This document shows positions 1 to 6,646 of a stretch of 7,619 nucleotides of DNA, piece after piece (position 1 is the stretch's first letter; each line of letters opens with the position of its first letter). Position numbers and translations under genes: made by a program. Below the pieces are notes generated by a model that was given only the letters and a program-made list of their open reading frames with translations, had not been told where the DNA came from and did no database searches. The DNA is from Burkholderiaceae bacterium (GTDB lineage Bacteria; Pseudomonadota; Gammaproteobacteria; Burkholderiales; Burkholderiaceae): positions 1 through 7,619 of the forward strand of contig JAKONS010000473.1 in the NCBI GenBank assembly GCA_022701845.1, in the 5' to 3' direction.

Positions 1-1
1 C

Positions 2-598
2 CAGCGCGTGAAGGCCGGCGAGGAGGGCCAGCGCACGCTGCAGTTCTTCGCCGACCGGGTGGAGGGCAATCTGCTTGCCGCGCACCAGGAAATCCAGAAG
101 CTGGCCTTGCTCCATCCGGCCGGCCCGCTTTCCTGGGAGCAGGTCGAGACTGCGGTGCTGAACGTGGCCCGCTACGACGTCTTCAAGCTGTCGGAGGCGG
201 TGCTGGGCGGGCAGACCGTGCGTGTGCAGCGCATGCTCGACGGGCTGCGCGCCGAGGGCGAGGCCGAGGTGCTGGTGCACTACACCCTGTCGGAGGACAT
301 CCGCGCCCTGAAGCGGGTCAAGGATGCGATGCACAACGGCCGCCCGCTGCCGATGGCGTTGCGCGAGCACCGGGTATGGGGCGCGCGCGAAAAGCTGTTC
401 GAGCGCGCGCTGCCGCGGCTCGACGGCGCCGTGCTCGCCTCGCTGCTGCAGGACGCGCACAAGGTCGACGGCATCGTCAAGGGCCTGCCGCAGGAAGGCT
501 GGCCGCGCGAGGGCTGGCAGGCGCTGATGCGGCTCGCGCTACGCCTGTGCCGCGCCTGCACCGCCACGCCGCCGGTACGCGCGGGCCGGCCCACCTGA
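2..598 (+). CDS. holA: DNA polymerase III subunit delta (HolA), 3' portion, cut by the left edge
   Basis: HolA is the delta subunit of the DNA polymerase III clamp loader. It opens the beta sliding clamp and works with delta' and gamma/tau. Only the last 198 codons are present; the family is usually about 330-350 residues, so the N-terminal clamp-contacting part lies outside. Recognition rests on the block [19 protein letters not shown] (about 59-115), typical of the HolA middle region, and on [15 protein letters not shown] (about 167-211), which opens the helical C-terminal collar domain. The frame is open to the window edge, so the GTG at 8 is an internal valine codon and not the start. The C-terminal tail ([15 protein letters not shown]) is low-complexity and not informative. 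proA follows after 47 nt in the same direction, so they are probably cotranscribed. In related bacteria I recall lptE upstream of holA; that cannot be seen here. Confidence 0.93.
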   Translation, partial: QRVKAGEEGQRTLQFFADRVEGNLLAAHQEIQKLALLHPAGPLSWEQVETAVLNVARYDVFKLSEAVLGGQTVRVQRMLDGLRAEGEAEVLVHYTLSEDIRALKRVKDAMHNGRPLPMALREHRVWGAREKLFERALPRLDGAVLASLLQDAHKVDGIVKGLPQEGWPREGWQALMRLALRLCRACTATPPVRAGRPT

Positions 599-645
599 TC
601 CTGCCCGCGCGCCACCGGCCTGCACCGCGTGGGAAAATGGCCGCC

Positions 646-1926
646 ATGAATGCCCTGAACGTCACCGAATACGTGCACTCCCTCGGGGTGCAGGCGCGGG
701 CGGCATCCGCGCGCATGGCCAGCGCCGATGCCGCCACCAAGAACACCGCGCTGCGGGCGCTTGCGCGCCTGTTGCGCCGCAGCCCCGACATCCTGGCCGA
801 GGCCAATGCACGCGACCTGGCACGGGCCGAAGCCGCCGGGTTGTCGGCGCCGATGCTCGACCGGCTGCGCCTGACGCCCAAGGTGATCGACACCGTGGCG
901 CTGGGCTGCGAACAGCTGGCCGCCATGCCGGAGCTGATCGGCGACATCGTCGGGCTGCAGCAGCAACCCAGCGGCATCCGGGTCGGGCGCATGCGGGTGC
1001 CGCTCGGCGTCTTCGGCATGATTTTCGAGAGTCGGCCGAACGTCACCATCGAGGCGGCCAGCCTGTCGATCAAGAGCGGTAACGCCTGCATCCTGCGCGG
1101 CGGTTCGGAGGCGATCGAGTCGAACAAGGCGCTGGCCGCGCTGGTCGGCCAGGCGCTGGCCGAGGCCGGTCTGCCGCCCGAGGCGGTGCAACTGGTCGGC
1201 ACCACCGACCGCGAGGCCGTCGGCCGGCTGATCGCCATGCCCGACTATGTGGACGTGATCATTCCGCGCGGCGGCCGCAGCCTGATCGAGCGCATCAGCC
1301 GCGAGGCCAAGGTGCCGGTCATCAAGCATCTCGACGGCAATTGCCACACCTATGTTGACGATCCCTGCGACATCGCCATGGCGGTGAAGGTGGCCGACAA
1401 CGCCAAGACCAGCAAGTACAGCCCCTGCAACGCGACCGAGGGACTGGTGGTGGCGCGCGGCGTGGCTGCCGACTTCCTGCCGCGCATCGGCCGGATCTAT
1501 GCCGACAAAGGCGTCGAGATGCGCTGCGATGCGGAGGCCGCGGCCCTGCTGTCGACCGTAGCGGGTGCGCTGGTGCGGCCGGCCACGGAGCAGGACTGGT
1601 CGGAGGAATACCTGGCGCCGGTGATCAGCGTGAAGGTGGTGGCGGGCGTCGACGAAGCCATCGCCCACATCAACCGGTATTCGTCGCACCACACCGACGC
1701 CATCCTGACCCGCGACCACATGAACGCGCAGCGTTTCCTGCGCGAGGTGGATTCGGCGAGTGTGATGGTCAACACCAGCACCCGCTTCGCCGACGGTTTC
1801 GAATACGGCCTCGGCGCTGAAATCGGCATCAGCACTGACAAGTTTCACGCGCGCGGTCCGGTGGGCCTGGAGGGACTCACCTCGCTCAAATGGGTGGTGC
1901 TGGGGCAGGGCGAGATTCGCGGTTGA
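646..1926 (+). CDS. proA: Glutamate-5-semialdehyde dehydrogenase (gamma-glutamyl phosphate reductase)
   Basis: ProA reduces gamma-glutamyl phosphate with NADPH to glutamate-5-semialdehyde, the second step of proline synthesis in the cytoplasm, acting with glutamate 5-kinase ProB (not in this window). The product is 426 residues, close to the usual 415-425. Visible motifs are [12 protein letters not shown] at 127-138, the RGGSEA loop at 151-156, the presumed catalytic Cys261 in [10 protein letters not shown], and the family signature [19 protein letters not shown] at 335-353. The C-terminus also has the typical [13 protein letters not shown] block (385-397). The segment around the cysteine differs from the E. 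coli form I remember (PSTCNTVETLLV), but Cys-Asn and the following Glu are kept. I chose ATG 646 ([14 protein letters not shown]) because it matches the usual N-terminus. ATG 637 would add three residues (MAA) and has no room for a binding site. The open frame continues upstream to about 376, but that part overlaps holA and is spurious. Confidence 0.96.
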   Translation: MNALNVTEYVHSLGVQARAASARMASADAATKNTALRALARLLRRSPDILAEANARDLARAEAAGLSAPMLDRLRLTPKVIDTVALGCEQLAAMPELIGDIVGLQQQPSGIRVGRMRVPLGVFGMIFESRPNVTIEAASLSIKSGNACILRGGSEAIESNKALAALVGQALAEAGLPPEAVQLVGTTDREAVGRLIAMPDYVDVIIPRGGRSLIERISREAKVPVIKHLDGNCHTYVDDPCDIAMAVKVADNAKTSKYSPCNATEGLVVARGVAADFLPRIGRIYADKGVEMRCDAEAAALLSTVAGALVRPATEQDWSEEYLAPVISVKVVAGVDEAIAHINRYSSHHTDAILTRDHMNAQRFLREVDSASVMVNTSTRFADGFEYGLGAEIGISTDKFHARGPVGLEGLTSLKWVVLGQGEIRG

Positions 1927-1979
1927 AGCCGGGCGCTGCACTTGCACCCCGCCACATGCGCCCCATATCCCTTCACGGT

Positions 1980-2010
1980 GCTTCGACCTTCGCGGTCGGG
2001 GCCTTTTGTT
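1980..2010 (+). terminator. Candidate intrinsic terminator downstream of proA
   Basis: A stem of nine pairs, two of them G-U, forms between 1980-1988 (GCTTCGACC) and 1994-2002 (GGTCGGGGC) around the five-base loop TTCGC. It is followed at once by CTTTTGTTT (2003-2011). This is the shape of a rho-independent terminator. It lies 53 nt after the proA stop and would separate the holA-proA transcript from gshA. The T-run is interrupted by one G, so termination may be partial. Confidence 0.6.
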
Positions 2011-2026
2011 TCCGCTAGCTCGCCAC

Positions 2027-2032
2027 AGAGGA
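2027..2032 (+). promoter_or_regulatory. Ribosome binding site of gshA
   Basis: AGAGGA lies 4 nt before ATG 2037 (GAGG core with 5 nt spacing). It is the clearest Shine-Dalgarno sequence in the window and fixes the gshA start. The starts of proA, kup, benE and gshB lack an equally good site. Confidence 0.7.
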
Positions 2033-2036
2033 CCGC

Positions 2037-3329
2037 ATGGTTCCGCATCTCATCACGGCCCTGACCGGCCCGATTAACGAACTCGAGCAGCGCATCCTCG
2101 ACTCCACGCCGGCGATCGAACGCTGGTTTCGGCTCGAATGGATGGAGCACACGCCGCCTTTCTACAGCTCGGTCGACCTGCGCAACGCGGGATTCAAGCT
2201 GGCACCGGTCGATACCAACCTGTTCCCGGGCGGCTGGAACCACCTGACCCGGCAGATGCTGCCGCTGGCGGTGCAGGCGGCGATGGCCGCCATCGAAAAG
2301 ATCTGCCCGGAAGCGCGCAACCTGCTGTTGATCCCGCAGAACCACGGCGAGCCCGGTTATCTGGAAAACATCGCGCAGCTGGCGCGCATCTTCCACACCG
2401 CCGGTCTGAACGTACGGGTGGGCTCGGTCGATCCGGAGATCAAGGACGTCACCACGCTGACCCTCGCCAACGGCGACCAGTTGCGGCTGGAGCCGGTGGT
2501 GCGCAACGGCGGGCGGCTGGCCACGCGCCATTTCGACCCTTGCACCATCCTGCTGAACAACGATCTGTCCCAGGGAGCGCCCGGCATCCTCGAGGAATTG
2601 CACGAGCAGTACCTGCTGCCACCGCTGCACGCCGGCTGGTCGGTTCGACGCAAGAGCAGGCATTTCCAGAGCTACGAAGAAGTCTCCAAGCGATTCGGAA
2701 AGATGCTCGGCATCGATCCCTGGCTGGTGCATCCCCTGTTCGCGCACAGCGGCGAAGTCGATTTCGCCGACGGCGGTGGCATGGAAGCGCTCAAGCACAA
2801 CGTCGATGCGCTGCTGACGCGTGTGCGCCGCAAGTACAAGGAATACGGCATCAACGAGAAGGCCTTCGCCGTCGTGAAGACCGACAACGGCACCGGCGGC
2901 ATGGGTGTCCTGACGATTCACGATCCGCGTGAACTCGAATCCCTCAGCACCCGTGCGCGCGAAAAGATGAACGCGGCGATGGACGGACGCGCGTTGCACG
3001 ACGTCATCGTGCAGGAAGGCGTGCCGACCTATGAGCGCGTCGGCAATGCCACGGCGGAGCCGGTGGTCTACATGATGGATCGCTACGTGGTCGGCGGCTT
3101 CTACCGGGTGCACGGCGAGCGGGGCACCGACGAGAACCTCAACAGCCCGGGCGGCGGCGTGGTCCCGCTCGACTTCGACGACAGCGCCCGCCTCACGCAA
3201 CCGGTCGGCAAAGGCGCTGCCGAAGCGCCGAACCGGTTCTATATGTACGGCGTGATCGGCCGGCTGGCCATGCTGGCGGCCAGCTACGAACTCGAGGCCA
3301 CCAATCCAGAGGCCGAGGTCTACGACTGA
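2037..3329 (+). CDS. gshA: Glutamate-cysteine ligase, proteobacterial GshA type (about 430 residues)
   Basis: This enzyme joins L-glutamate and L-cysteine with ATP to give gamma-glutamylcysteine, the first and usually rate-limiting step of glutathione synthesis. The 430-residue product matches the GshA form known from Acidithiobacillus and betaproteobacteria (Pfam GshA family, from memory) and not the longer E. coli enzyme. Recognisable blocks include FYSSVDLRNAGFKLAPVD (about 42-59), NLFPGGWNHL just after it, LIPQNHGEPGY (about 100-110), and the glycine-rich KTDNGTGGMGVLT at 281-293. The last block resembles an ATP-grasp phosphate loop and looks like the equivalent loop of GshB (KPLDGMGGTGIF). 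Near the C-terminus GGFYRVHG and NLNSPGGG are conserved-looking. The start is set by AGAGGA at 2027-2032. A candidate terminator precedes the gene, so it should have its own promoter, but I could not point to one. gshB lies 3.3 kb downstream on the same strand. Confidence 0.93.
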   Translation: MVPHLITALTGPINELEQRILDSTPAIERWFRLEWMEHTPPFYSSVDLRNAGFKLAPVDTNLFPGGWNHLTRQMLPLAVQAAMAAIEKICPEARNLLLIPQNHGEPGYLENIAQLARIFHTAGLNVRVGSVDPEIKDVTTLTLANGDQLRLEPVVRNGGRLATRHFDPCTILLNNDLSQGAPGILEELHEQYLLPPLHAGWSVRRKSRHFQSYEEVSKRFGKMLGIDPWLVHPLFAHSGEVDFADGGGMEALKHNVDALLTRVRRKYKEYGINEKAFAVVKTDNGTGGMGVLTIHDPRELESLSTRAREKMNAAMDGRALHDVIVQEGVPTYERVGNATAEPVVYMMDRYVVGGFYRVHGERGTDENLNSPGGGVVPLDFDDSARLTQPVGKGAAEAPNRFYMYGVIGRLAMLAASYELEATNPEAEVYD

Positions 3330-3341
3330 GGTATGACCGGT

Positions 3342-3377
3342 GGCGGCGTCGCAACAGGCGCGCCGTGTTGTTCCGCC
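3342..3377 (+). other. Long stem-loop directly after gshA, without a T-run
   Basis: An outer stem GGCGG (3342-3346) pairs with CCGCC (3373-3377). An inner stem CAACAGG (3352-3358) pairs with CC-TGTTG (3363-3370, one bulged G at 3365) around the loop CGCG. The two are separated by a small internal loop. The structure begins 13 nt after the gshA stop. It lacks a downstream T-run, so it is not a standard intrinsic terminator; it could protect the gshA mRNA 3' end, slow polymerase or act with Rho. Confidence 0.5.
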
Positions 3378-3392
3378 AGTGGTGCGAGAGGC

Positions 3393-3420
3393 TTGCCGGG
3401 CCGGCGGCGCGGCGCACAAT
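3393..3420 (+). promoter_or_regulatory. Candidate sigma70-type promoter for kup
   Basis: TTGCCG (3393-3398, 4 of 6 matches to TTGACA) lies 16 nt before CACAAT (3415-3420, 4 of 6 to TATAAT). The predicted transcription start is near 3427, about 100 nt before the assigned kup start. The position between the gshA stem-loop and kup is sensible, and the -10 is the most AT-rich spot in a very GC-rich gap. The score is modest. Confidence 0.42.
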
Positions 3421-3444
3421 AGCGGCCCCATGACAACGGCCGTG

Positions 3445-3472
3445 CGCCGGCGGGCCGGCGGTTGCTTGCAAC
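3445..3472 (+). other. Two adjacent hairpins in the kup 5' leader
   Basis: CGCCGG (3445-3450) pairs perfectly with CCGGCG (3455-3460) around CGGG. It is followed immediately by GTTG-CTTG-CAAC (3461-3472), a second small hairpin. Both would lie in the untranslated leader if the promoter at 3393-3420 is used. No known riboswitch class is recognised, and GC-rich DNA gives such stems easily, so function is open. Confidence 0.35.
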
Positions 3473-3485
3473 GACGGGGTTCAGC

Positions 3486-3563
3486 ATGAGCCCCGCAGCC
3501 GACGCCGCAGCGCCGATGCGTACCCAGTGTCCGCCAGCAACAAATCCTCGCTCCCCGCCCTGA
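3486..3563 (+). other. Possible 25-codon upstream ORF overlapping the kup start
   Basis: ATG 3486 is preceded at 6 nt by GGGG (3476-3479), a better ribosome binding site than the assigned kup start has. It opens [14 protein letters not shown] and runs to TGA 3561-3563, overlapping kup by 37 nt in another frame. It may be a translationally coupled leader ORF. It may instead be the true N-terminus of kup cut off by one missing base, since one added base between 3486 and 3527 would join the frames. Chance is also possible. No homology is recognised. Confidence 0.25.
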
Positions 3564-5398
3564 CCCTCGGCGCCATCGGTGTCGTCTACGGCGATATCGG
3601 CACCAGTGTGCTGTACGCCGTCAAGGAGGTCTTCCACACCGGGCGGGTTCCGTTCATGCCGGAGAACGTGTACGGCGTCCTGTCGATGTTCTTCTGGACA
3701 TTGGTGATCGTGGTCGCACTGAAATACGTGGTGCTGGTGCTGCGCGCCGACAACAACGGCGAGGGCGGACTTGTGGCGATGCTGGCGCTGGCGTCGCAGG
3801 CGGTCAAGGACAAGCCCCGTCTGCGCAAGGTGCTGCTGGTGGTGGGCATCTTCGGCACCTCGCTGTTCTACGGCGACGGTGTCATCACGCCGGCGATTTC
3901 GGTGCTGTCGGCGGTGGAGGGGCTGGAGGTGGTGTCGCCGGGCTTTCGCACCTACGTGATTCCGCTGACGCTGGTGGTGCTGTTCTTCCTGTTCGTGGTG
4001 CAGAAGCGCGGCACCGGCGGCATCGGAAAATTCTTCGGCCCGATCACCCTGGTGTGGTTCGTCTGCATCGCGGCATTGGGCGTGATGCACATCAGCGGGC
4101 ACCCGGAAATCCTCAAGGCGCTGAACCCGTACTACGCCGCGCGCTTCGTCTACCTGCACCCGCTGGTCACCTTCATCATCCTGGGAGCGATGGTGCTGTG
4201 CGTGACCGGTGCCGAGGCCTTGTATGCCGACCTCGGCCATTTCGGCAAGAAGCCGATCCGGCTGGCGTGGTTCCTGGTCGTGATGCCGGCGCTGACGCTG
4301 AACTATTTCGGCCAGGGCGCCCTGCTGCTGGCCGAACCGGGCGCCGTGCAGAACCCGTTCTTCATGATGGCGCCGCCCTGGGCCCTGGTGCCGCTGGTGC
4401 TGCTGGCCACCATGGCGACGGTGATCGCGTCGCAGGCCCTGATCTCCGGCGCCTTCAGCATCACCAAGCAGGTAGTGCAGCTGGGCTACCTGCCGCGCCT
4501 GAACGTGCAGCACACCAGCGTGCGGGAAGCCGGGCAGATCTACATCCCGTTCGTCAACTGGGGGCTGTTCGTGGCGATCGTGCTGGCGGTGGTGATGTTC
4601 CGCTCGTCCAGCAACCTGGCGGGCGCCTACGGCATCGCCGTCACACTCGACATGCTCATCACCACCGTGCTGACCTTTTTCGTCATCCGCTACCGGTGGA
4701 ACTATCCGCTGGCGCTGTGCATCGCCGCCACCGGTGCGTTCTTCGTCTTCGACCTCGCCTTTTTCGCGTCCAACCTGCTCAAGCTGGTCGACGGCGGCTG
4801 GTTTCCCCTGCTCATCGGCGGCTGCGTCTTCACCCTCATGATGACCTGGAAGGACGGCCGCAACCTGCTCAACGAGAAGCTTCGTAGCGACGCGATCGAC
4901 CTGCCCAGTTTTCTCGAGTCGGTCTTCACCAGCCCGCCGACCCGGGTGGAGGGCACCGCCGTCTTTCTGACGGCGGAGTCGGGCACGGTGCCGAACGCGT
5001 TGCTGCACAACCTCAAGCACAACAAGGTGCTGCACGAGCAGAACCTGTTCGTCACCGTCCGTTCGCACGAAGTGCCCTGGTGGAGCAAGGAAGGCCGGCT
5101 GGAGGTCGCGGTGCTGGGCCGCAATTGCTGGCAGGTAGTGATCCATTACGGCTTCAAGGACGATCCCGACATTCCGAAGGCCCTGGCCGATCTGCGCGGC
5201 AACGGTTGCGGGCTCGATCCGATGACGACCAGCTATTTCCTCTCGCGCGACACCGTCATCCCCACCATCGGCAGCGGCATGGCCGACTGGCGGGAGAAGC
5301 TGTTCGCGCAGATGCATCGCAACGCAAGCGCGGCCGCGGACTTCCTGAACCTGCCGAGCAACGCCGTCGTCGAGATGGGCTCGAAGATCGAGATATGA
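3527..5398 (+). CDS. kup: Low-affinity K+ uptake permease Kup
   Basis: Kup is an inner-membrane K+/H+ symporter of the KUP/HAK/KT family. The 623-residue product matches the E. coli protein in length (622). About twelve hydrophobic segments fill residues 10-440, and a soluble cytoplasmic C-terminal domain follows from about W441. Family motifs are [10 protein letters not shown] at 18-27, RADNNGEGG at 73-81 and [18 protein letters not shown] at 115-132. Position 28 is Val where the common motif I know is GDIGTSPLY, which suggests a Kup subfamily. The first transmembrane helix begins at about residue 11 when GTG 3527 is used ([15 protein letters not shown]), so this start gives a complete protein. 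It has no visible ribosome binding site, the frame is closed upstream at 3431-3433, and it has no ATG there. A better-looking ATG at 3486 is in a different frame. The neighbours are gshA upstream and benE 33 nt downstream, which is probably cotranscribed. Confidence 0.95.
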   Translation: MSASNKSSLPALTLGAIGVVYGDIGTSVLYAVKEVFHTGRVPFMPENVYGVLSMFFWTLVIVVALKYVVLVLRADNNGEGGLVAMLALASQAVKDKPRLRKVLLVVGIFGTSLFYGDGVITPAISVLSAVEGLEVVSPGFRTYVIPLTLVVLFFLFVVQKRGTGGIGKFFGPITLVWFVCIAALGVMHISGHPEILKALNPYYAARFVYLHPLVTFIILGAMVLCVTGAEALYADLGHFGKKPIRLAWFLVVMPALTLNYFGQGALLLAEPGAVQNPFFMMAPPWALVPLVLLATMATVIASQALISGAFSITKQVVQLGYLPRLNVQHTSVREAGQIYIPFVNWGLFVAIVLAVVMFRSSSNLAGAYGIAVTLDMLITTVLTFFVIRYRWNYPLALCIAATGAFFVFDLAFFASNLLKLVDGGWFPLLIGGCVFTLMMTWKDGRNLLNEKLRSDAIDLPSFLESVFTSPPTRVEGTAVFLTAESGTVPNALLHNLKHNKVLHEQNLFVTVRSHEVPWWSKEGRLEVAVLGRNCWQVVIHYGFKDDPDIPKALADLRGNGCGLDPMTTSYFLSRDTVIPTIGSGMADWREKLFAQMHRNASAAADFLNLPSNAVVEMGSKIEI

Positions 5399-5431
5399 GG
5401 CCTCCGCTGGCGTTTCGCCCGGTCGACAGCG

Positions 5432-6607
5432 ATGCGTTTCCTTCGTGACCTGAGCGTTTCCGCCGCGACCGCCGGGGTGGTCGCGGTGCTGGTCGGCTTC
5501 ACCAGCTCGGCTGCCATCGTGTTCCAGGCTGCGCGCGCGCTCGGTGGCGACGATGCGGCCGTGTCCTCCTGGATAGGCGCCATCGGCATCGGTGTCGGCT
5601 TGTGCTCGCTCGTTCCTTCGCTCTGGTTGCGCAAACCGGTCATGGTGGCCTGGAGCACGCCGGGCGCGGCGGTCATCGCCACCGGTGCGGCAGGTCATTC
5701 GATGGCGCAGGGCGTCGGCGCCTTTCTGGTCTGCGCGGCTCTCATCCTGCTGGTCGGGGTGACGGGCTGGTTCGAAAAACTGATGGACCGGATTCCGCGC
5801 GGCATCGCCGCGGCGTTGCTCGCGGGCGTTCTCGCCCGATTCGGCATGCAGGCCTTTTCCGCAGCCGAAGCAGCGCCGCTCCTGGTCTGCTGCATGGTGG
5901 GCAGCTATCTGCTGGCCCGACGCTTCGTGCCGCGGTATGCCGTTCTGGCGAGCCTGTCGGCGGGTGTTCTCTGTGCGGCTGCACAGGGCGGTCTGGCATC
6001 GGCATCGGTGCCGTTGATGCTCACCCGCCCGGTGTTCGTGGCGCCCGAATTCACCTGGTCGGCCACCATCGGCCTGGCGTTGCCGCTCTTCATCGTCACC
6101 ATGGCATCGCAGAACCTTCCGGGCGTCGCTGCCATGCGGGCGGCCGGATACGAGATGCCGGTCTCGCGTCTGGTGAGCCTCACCGGCGTCGCCACGCTGC
6201 TGCTGGCGCCATTCGGCGCATACGCATTGAATCTCAGCGCCATCACCGCCGCCATCTGCATGGGCGCCGAGGCGCATCCCGATCCCGCGCGGCGCTATAC
6301 CGCGGCGGTGACCAGCGGTGCCTTGTATTGCGTGCTGGGGTTGATGGGCGCCACCGTGGTGGCATTGCTGACTGCCTTCCCGCCCGCATTGGTCGCATGC
6401 ATCGCCGGACTCGCCCTGTTGGGCACCATCGGCGCGGGCCTGACGACGCTCATCGAGGACTCCGCACATCGCGAGGCAGCGGTCATCGCCTTTCTGGTCA
6501 CCATGAGCGGCGTCGTCGTCGCCGGCGTCGGCTCCGCCTTCTGGGGTGTCGTCGCCGGCACGATTGCGCTATTCGTACAAAAATACCGTCTTCGTTCGCC
6601 GGCCTGA
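5432..6607 (+). CDS. benE: BenE-family inner-membrane transporter
   Basis: The 391-residue protein is almost entirely hydrophobic, with about 11-12 predicted membrane segments. It matches the BenE family (benzoate/H+ symporter; E. coli YdcO is a member of unknown substrate). Diagnostic stretches are VGFTSSAAIVFQAA at 21-34, AWSTPGAAVIAT at 73-84, and TMASQNLPGVAAMRAAGY starting at 223. Length is normal for the family (about 390-400). The start ATG 5432 (MRFLRDLS) places two arginines before the first helix, as expected for an inside N-terminus. No strong ribosome binding site is seen. It lies 33 nt after kup and 39 nt before gshB, so it is probably part of a kup-benE-gshB transcript. No benzoate or other aromatic catabolic gene is present, so the substrate is unknown and benzoate is only the family label. 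The family call is firm; the substrate is not. Confidence 0.88.
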   Translation: MRFLRDLSVSAATAGVVAVLVGFTSSAAIVFQAARALGGDDAAVSSWIGAIGIGVGLCSLVPSLWLRKPVMVAWSTPGAAVIATGAAGHSMAQGVGAFLVCAALILLVGVTGWFEKLMDRIPRGIAAALLAGVLARFGMQAFSAAEAAPLLVCCMVGSYLLARRFVPRYAVLASLSAGVLCAAAQGGLASASVPLMLTRPVFVAPEFTWSATIGLALPLFIVTMASQNLPGVAAMRAAGYEMPVSRLVSLTGVATLLLAPFGAYALNLSAITAAICMGAEAHPDPARRYTAAVTSGALYCVLGLMGATVVALLTAFPPALVACIAGLALLGTIGAGLTTLIEDSAHREAAVIAFLVTMSGVVVAGVGSAFWGVVAGTIALFVQKYRLRSPA

Positions 6608-6646
6608 CACGCGCCGACGTTCATCCGTACCCAACGCTCCTCTCCG

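Noticed and set aside
376..645. An N-terminal extension of proA by 90 codons
   Set aside because: It lies inside holA in another frame, is Arg/Ala-rich, and ProA homologues start near [10 protein letters not shown].
280..1947. A 555-codon minus-strand open frame opposite holA and proA
   Set aside because: Same biased composition, no motifs, and it overlaps two well-recognised genes completely.
1942..1969. A possible promoter TTGCAC-16-CATATC between proA and gshA
   Set aside because: The -10 matches only three of six positions, and a transcript from it would run straight into the candidate terminator at 1980-2010.
3357..3364. The palindrome GGCGCGCC as a protein-binding operator
   Set aside because: It is an eight-base GC palindrome at the tip of a larger RNA stem-loop, and such palindromes are common at this GC content.
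1845..3431. A 528-codon minus-strand open frame opposite gshA
   Set aside because: No family resemblance; explained as the mirror of gshA codon bias.
3320..6469. A 1049-codon open frame on the minus strand opposite kup and benE
   Set aside because: The translation is low-complexity and rich in His, Arg, Gln, Gly and Asp with no recognisable domain. Long antisense frames are expected opposite G/C-biased codons. The plus-strand genes under it have clear family motifs.
6608..6646. The benE-gshB spacer as a site of promoter or terminator
   Set aside because: 39 nt with no stem, T-run or promoter-like pair; read-through from benE is simpler.
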